Assembly: GCA_050740975.1 (NCBI GenBank)
Contig: JBOIEE010000228.1
Coordinates: 1 to 6,309, forward strand
Source: JBOHHR01 sp050740975
GTDB taxonomy: Bacteria > Pseudomonadota > Gammaproteobacteria > JBOHHR01
Direction of reading: 5' to 3'
Length of the DNA: 6,309 nt
The notes under the pieces were generated by a model that saw only the letters and a list, made by a program, of their open reading frames with translations, did no database searches and had not been told where the DNA came from. The first letter of the stretch is position 1, and every line of letters begins with the position of its first letter. Shown piece after piece: positions 5,240 through 6,309 of this stretch. The position numbers and the translations under genes were made by a program.

Positions 5240-5795
5240 TCACACGTCGCCGAAGTCGCCGGCATCCATCTCGCTTGCATCGTCAGCCACATAGTCGCCA
5301 GCGTCTTGATTCACGTCTACGCCAGACTGGTGCCCACTATCAACACCGTCTGCATCGAGGCCGATTTCGTGACTAAAAAATTGCTGCGCGATCATGCTTC
5401 CGATGACCGTACCGGCGATGGCGCTCAAAAAGCTGCCCGCCATCAGTCCACCGAATCCCACGCCGCCCATACGGGTGAACGTGTGCTCCATAGCGCCGGG
5501 TTGCCGCACTTCGGCGCGCGTCGCCATACGCGCCGAGCTCGCCCGGGGCCACGACGGTTCGCTCCGCTTCCGGCACGCTTGCGCTTAACTGTTGCAGCAC
5601 CATGCGCCGCTGCTCCGGCGTGAGTCGGGCGAAGGCTTCGGCGTGCGCCTGCTCGATTGTTTCCGGCGGTGCAGTCTTAAGGAAGTAGCGGTAGCGAGCG
5701 ATGGCCTGAGCATCGGCGAGCTGTCCGGGTTGCTGTGTCGCCTGTCCTTGCTTCGGCACTTTATCGTTTCCGAGGATCCAATCTAAGATGCCCAT
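5240..5795 (-). pseudogene. Hypothetical membrane protein with glycine-rich segment and acidic tail, single frameshift
   Basis: An AAGGAG sits 8 bases before the ATG at 5795, so the start is sound. The first 87 codons read MGILDWILGNDKVP, a Gln-rich linker, then a helical part with IARYRYFLKTAPPETIEQAH and AFARLTPEQRRMVLQQLSA. At about 5534 one surplus base shifts the frame. The second segment continues ARMATRAEVRQPGAMEHTF, a glycine-rich membrane helix (GGVGFGGLMAGSFLSAIAGT, then VIGSMIAQQFF), and an acidic Asp/Gly tail ending DAGDFGDV. Small bacterial proteins with the same order (M-G-x-L-D-W/F-x-L-G-N, TPEQRR, ATRAE-x-RQPG, Gly-rich helix, acidic tail) exist as I recall, of unknown function; rejoined this one is 184 residues. 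Without correction the first frame runs to 140 residues. A real mutation, sequencing error or programmed shift are all possible. A weak -35/-10 pair (TTGGGA, 16 bases, TAAGCT) lies at 5844-5817. Confidence 0.72.
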
Positions 5796-6144
5796 CGTTT
5801 GACTCCTTCACATGCAAGCTTACAGAGTACCAAGAATGTCCCAAGGACGCACCCGTCCGAGATAACCGGAGCGCGTTCCGCGACGGCCGGCGCTTGGCGC
5901 GCGAGCGCTTCGGATAATACCTAAACTAAGCGCTTCACGAAATCTCGTAGTCCCGCCCTCGCGACGCGATGGGAAGCAGTACCGCCGAATGATTTGGAGC
6001 TACCCGTCGGTGATCCTCTTGTTATATGATGGACATGATGGACATATTAAAGACGGAGGAATTCATCGGGGCGTTTGAATTCAGGAAAGGACGCAGAAAT
6101 TGCTATCAACCACACCTGCTACACAACGTTTTTGGGGAGGGGAA
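5796..6144. other. Divergent intergenic region
   Basis: This 349-base region separates the minus-strand membrane gene from the plus-strand ACT gene and should carry the promoters of both. It holds the tandem repeat at 6028-6045 and a 47-codon plus-strand ORF (6026-6169, starting MMDMMDILKTEEF) that overlaps the ACT gene start and has no visible ribosome binding site. A GGAGGA at 6055-6060 is not followed by a start codon at proper distance. I see no RNA gene. Confidence 0.45.
6028..6045. repeat. Tandem duplication of the 9-mer GATGGACAT
   Basis: Two exact adjacent copies lie at 6028-6036 and 6037-6045, about 100 bases upstream of the ACT gene and just after a TATGAT that could serve as a -10 box. 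They could be paired half-sites for a regulator, or a slippage product within a short ORF. Nothing more can be said. Confidence 0.4.
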
Positions 6145-6309
6145 ATGGCGTACGAAGCGCAAAAGGTAAACTACTGCTATGCCACGGTCTCCAGCCGTGC
6201 TGGCACCGGCGCCGGTATCCTGCAGGCCTTAAAGGAAGCGGGCATCAGTCTGCTCGCCTTCTCTGGCTTCCCGACAAAGGGCGGCAAGGCTCAGGTTGAT
6301 CTCGTTGCT
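6145..6309 (+). CDS. ACT-domain protein, N-terminal part
   Basis: A GGGGAGGGG stands a few bases before the ATG at 6145, a strong ribosome binding site. The 55 visible residues start MAYEAQKVNYCYATVSSRAG and continue TGAGILQALKEAGISLLAFS, GFPTKGGKAQVDLV. This is the beta-alpha-beta opening of an ACT domain: strand VNYCYATV, the Arg/Lys-x-Gly turn, helix GILQALKEAGI, then strand LLAFSGFP and the GGKAQVDLV strand. ACT domains usually bind amino acids or similar small ligands and regulate a partner enzyme or themselves. Relatives I recall that open in the same way are short stand-alone proteins. The gene runs off the right edge, so length and any second domain cannot be judged. It is the only clear plus-strand gene here. 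Confidence 0.82.
   Translation, partial: MAYEAQKVNYCYATVSSRAGTGAGILQALKEAGISLLAFSGFPTKGGKAQVDLVA

Noticed and set aside
5123..5623. 166-codon plus-strand ORF
   Set aside because: It is the antisense shadow of the glycine-rich membrane protein gene; the minus strand has the ribosome binding site and the protein-like pattern.

Overview
The window is GC-rich bacterial DNA. It fits a proteobacterium or a similar GC-rich Gram-negative lineage: the genes are compact, the start region of an NDUFA9-like Rossmann protein is present, and DUF429 and VapC/PIN remnants are seen. No marker here fixes the species. Nearly every gene lies on the minus strand. The only clear plus-strand gene is the ACT-domain gene that runs off the right edge.

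Layout from left to right. At 1-210 is the N-terminal part of an NDUFA9-like extended-SDR protein on the minus strand, cut by the window edge. From about 377 to 527 the plus strand encodes a chain of hairpins whose G-U pairs work only in plus-sense RNA. I read it as a 5' (domain I) fragment of a group II intron. From 537 to 1217 are two decayed minus-strand genes: a DUF429 gene broken by frameshifts, and a PIN-domain toxin missing its N-terminus. An intact 89-codon conserved protein of unknown function follows (1218-1487). A 300-base spacer with a 46-codon small ORF separates it from a heme-oxygenase-like di-iron oxidase (TenA/PqqC fold, 1788-2594). A likely IS1182-type transposase scrap sits just upstream of that gene on the plus strand.

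An intact membrane-anchored alpha/beta hydrolase (2967-3782) comes next, then a 358-base stretch without a recognisable gene. After it is a 154-codon protein with a C-terminal membrane helix, a strong ribosome binding site and a hairpin after its stop (4117-4605). At 4831-5190 a gene absent from simple ORF listing can be rebuilt from three frames; it carries two single-base indels, one in a run of seven A. At 5240-5795 is a second gene with one indel near 5534. Its two halves join into a 184-residue protein with a glycine-rich membrane segment and an acidic tail. At 6145 an ACT-domain protein begins on the plus strand.

Overall this looks like an accessory region under decay: intact single genes alternate with broken ones, a transposase scrap and an intron scrap. 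I see no multi-gene pathway whose members clearly act together. The items most worth a second look are the plus-strand RNA, the three-frame unknown gene at 4831-5190, the frameshifted membrane gene at 5240-5795, and the di-iron oxidase with a small ORF downstream.
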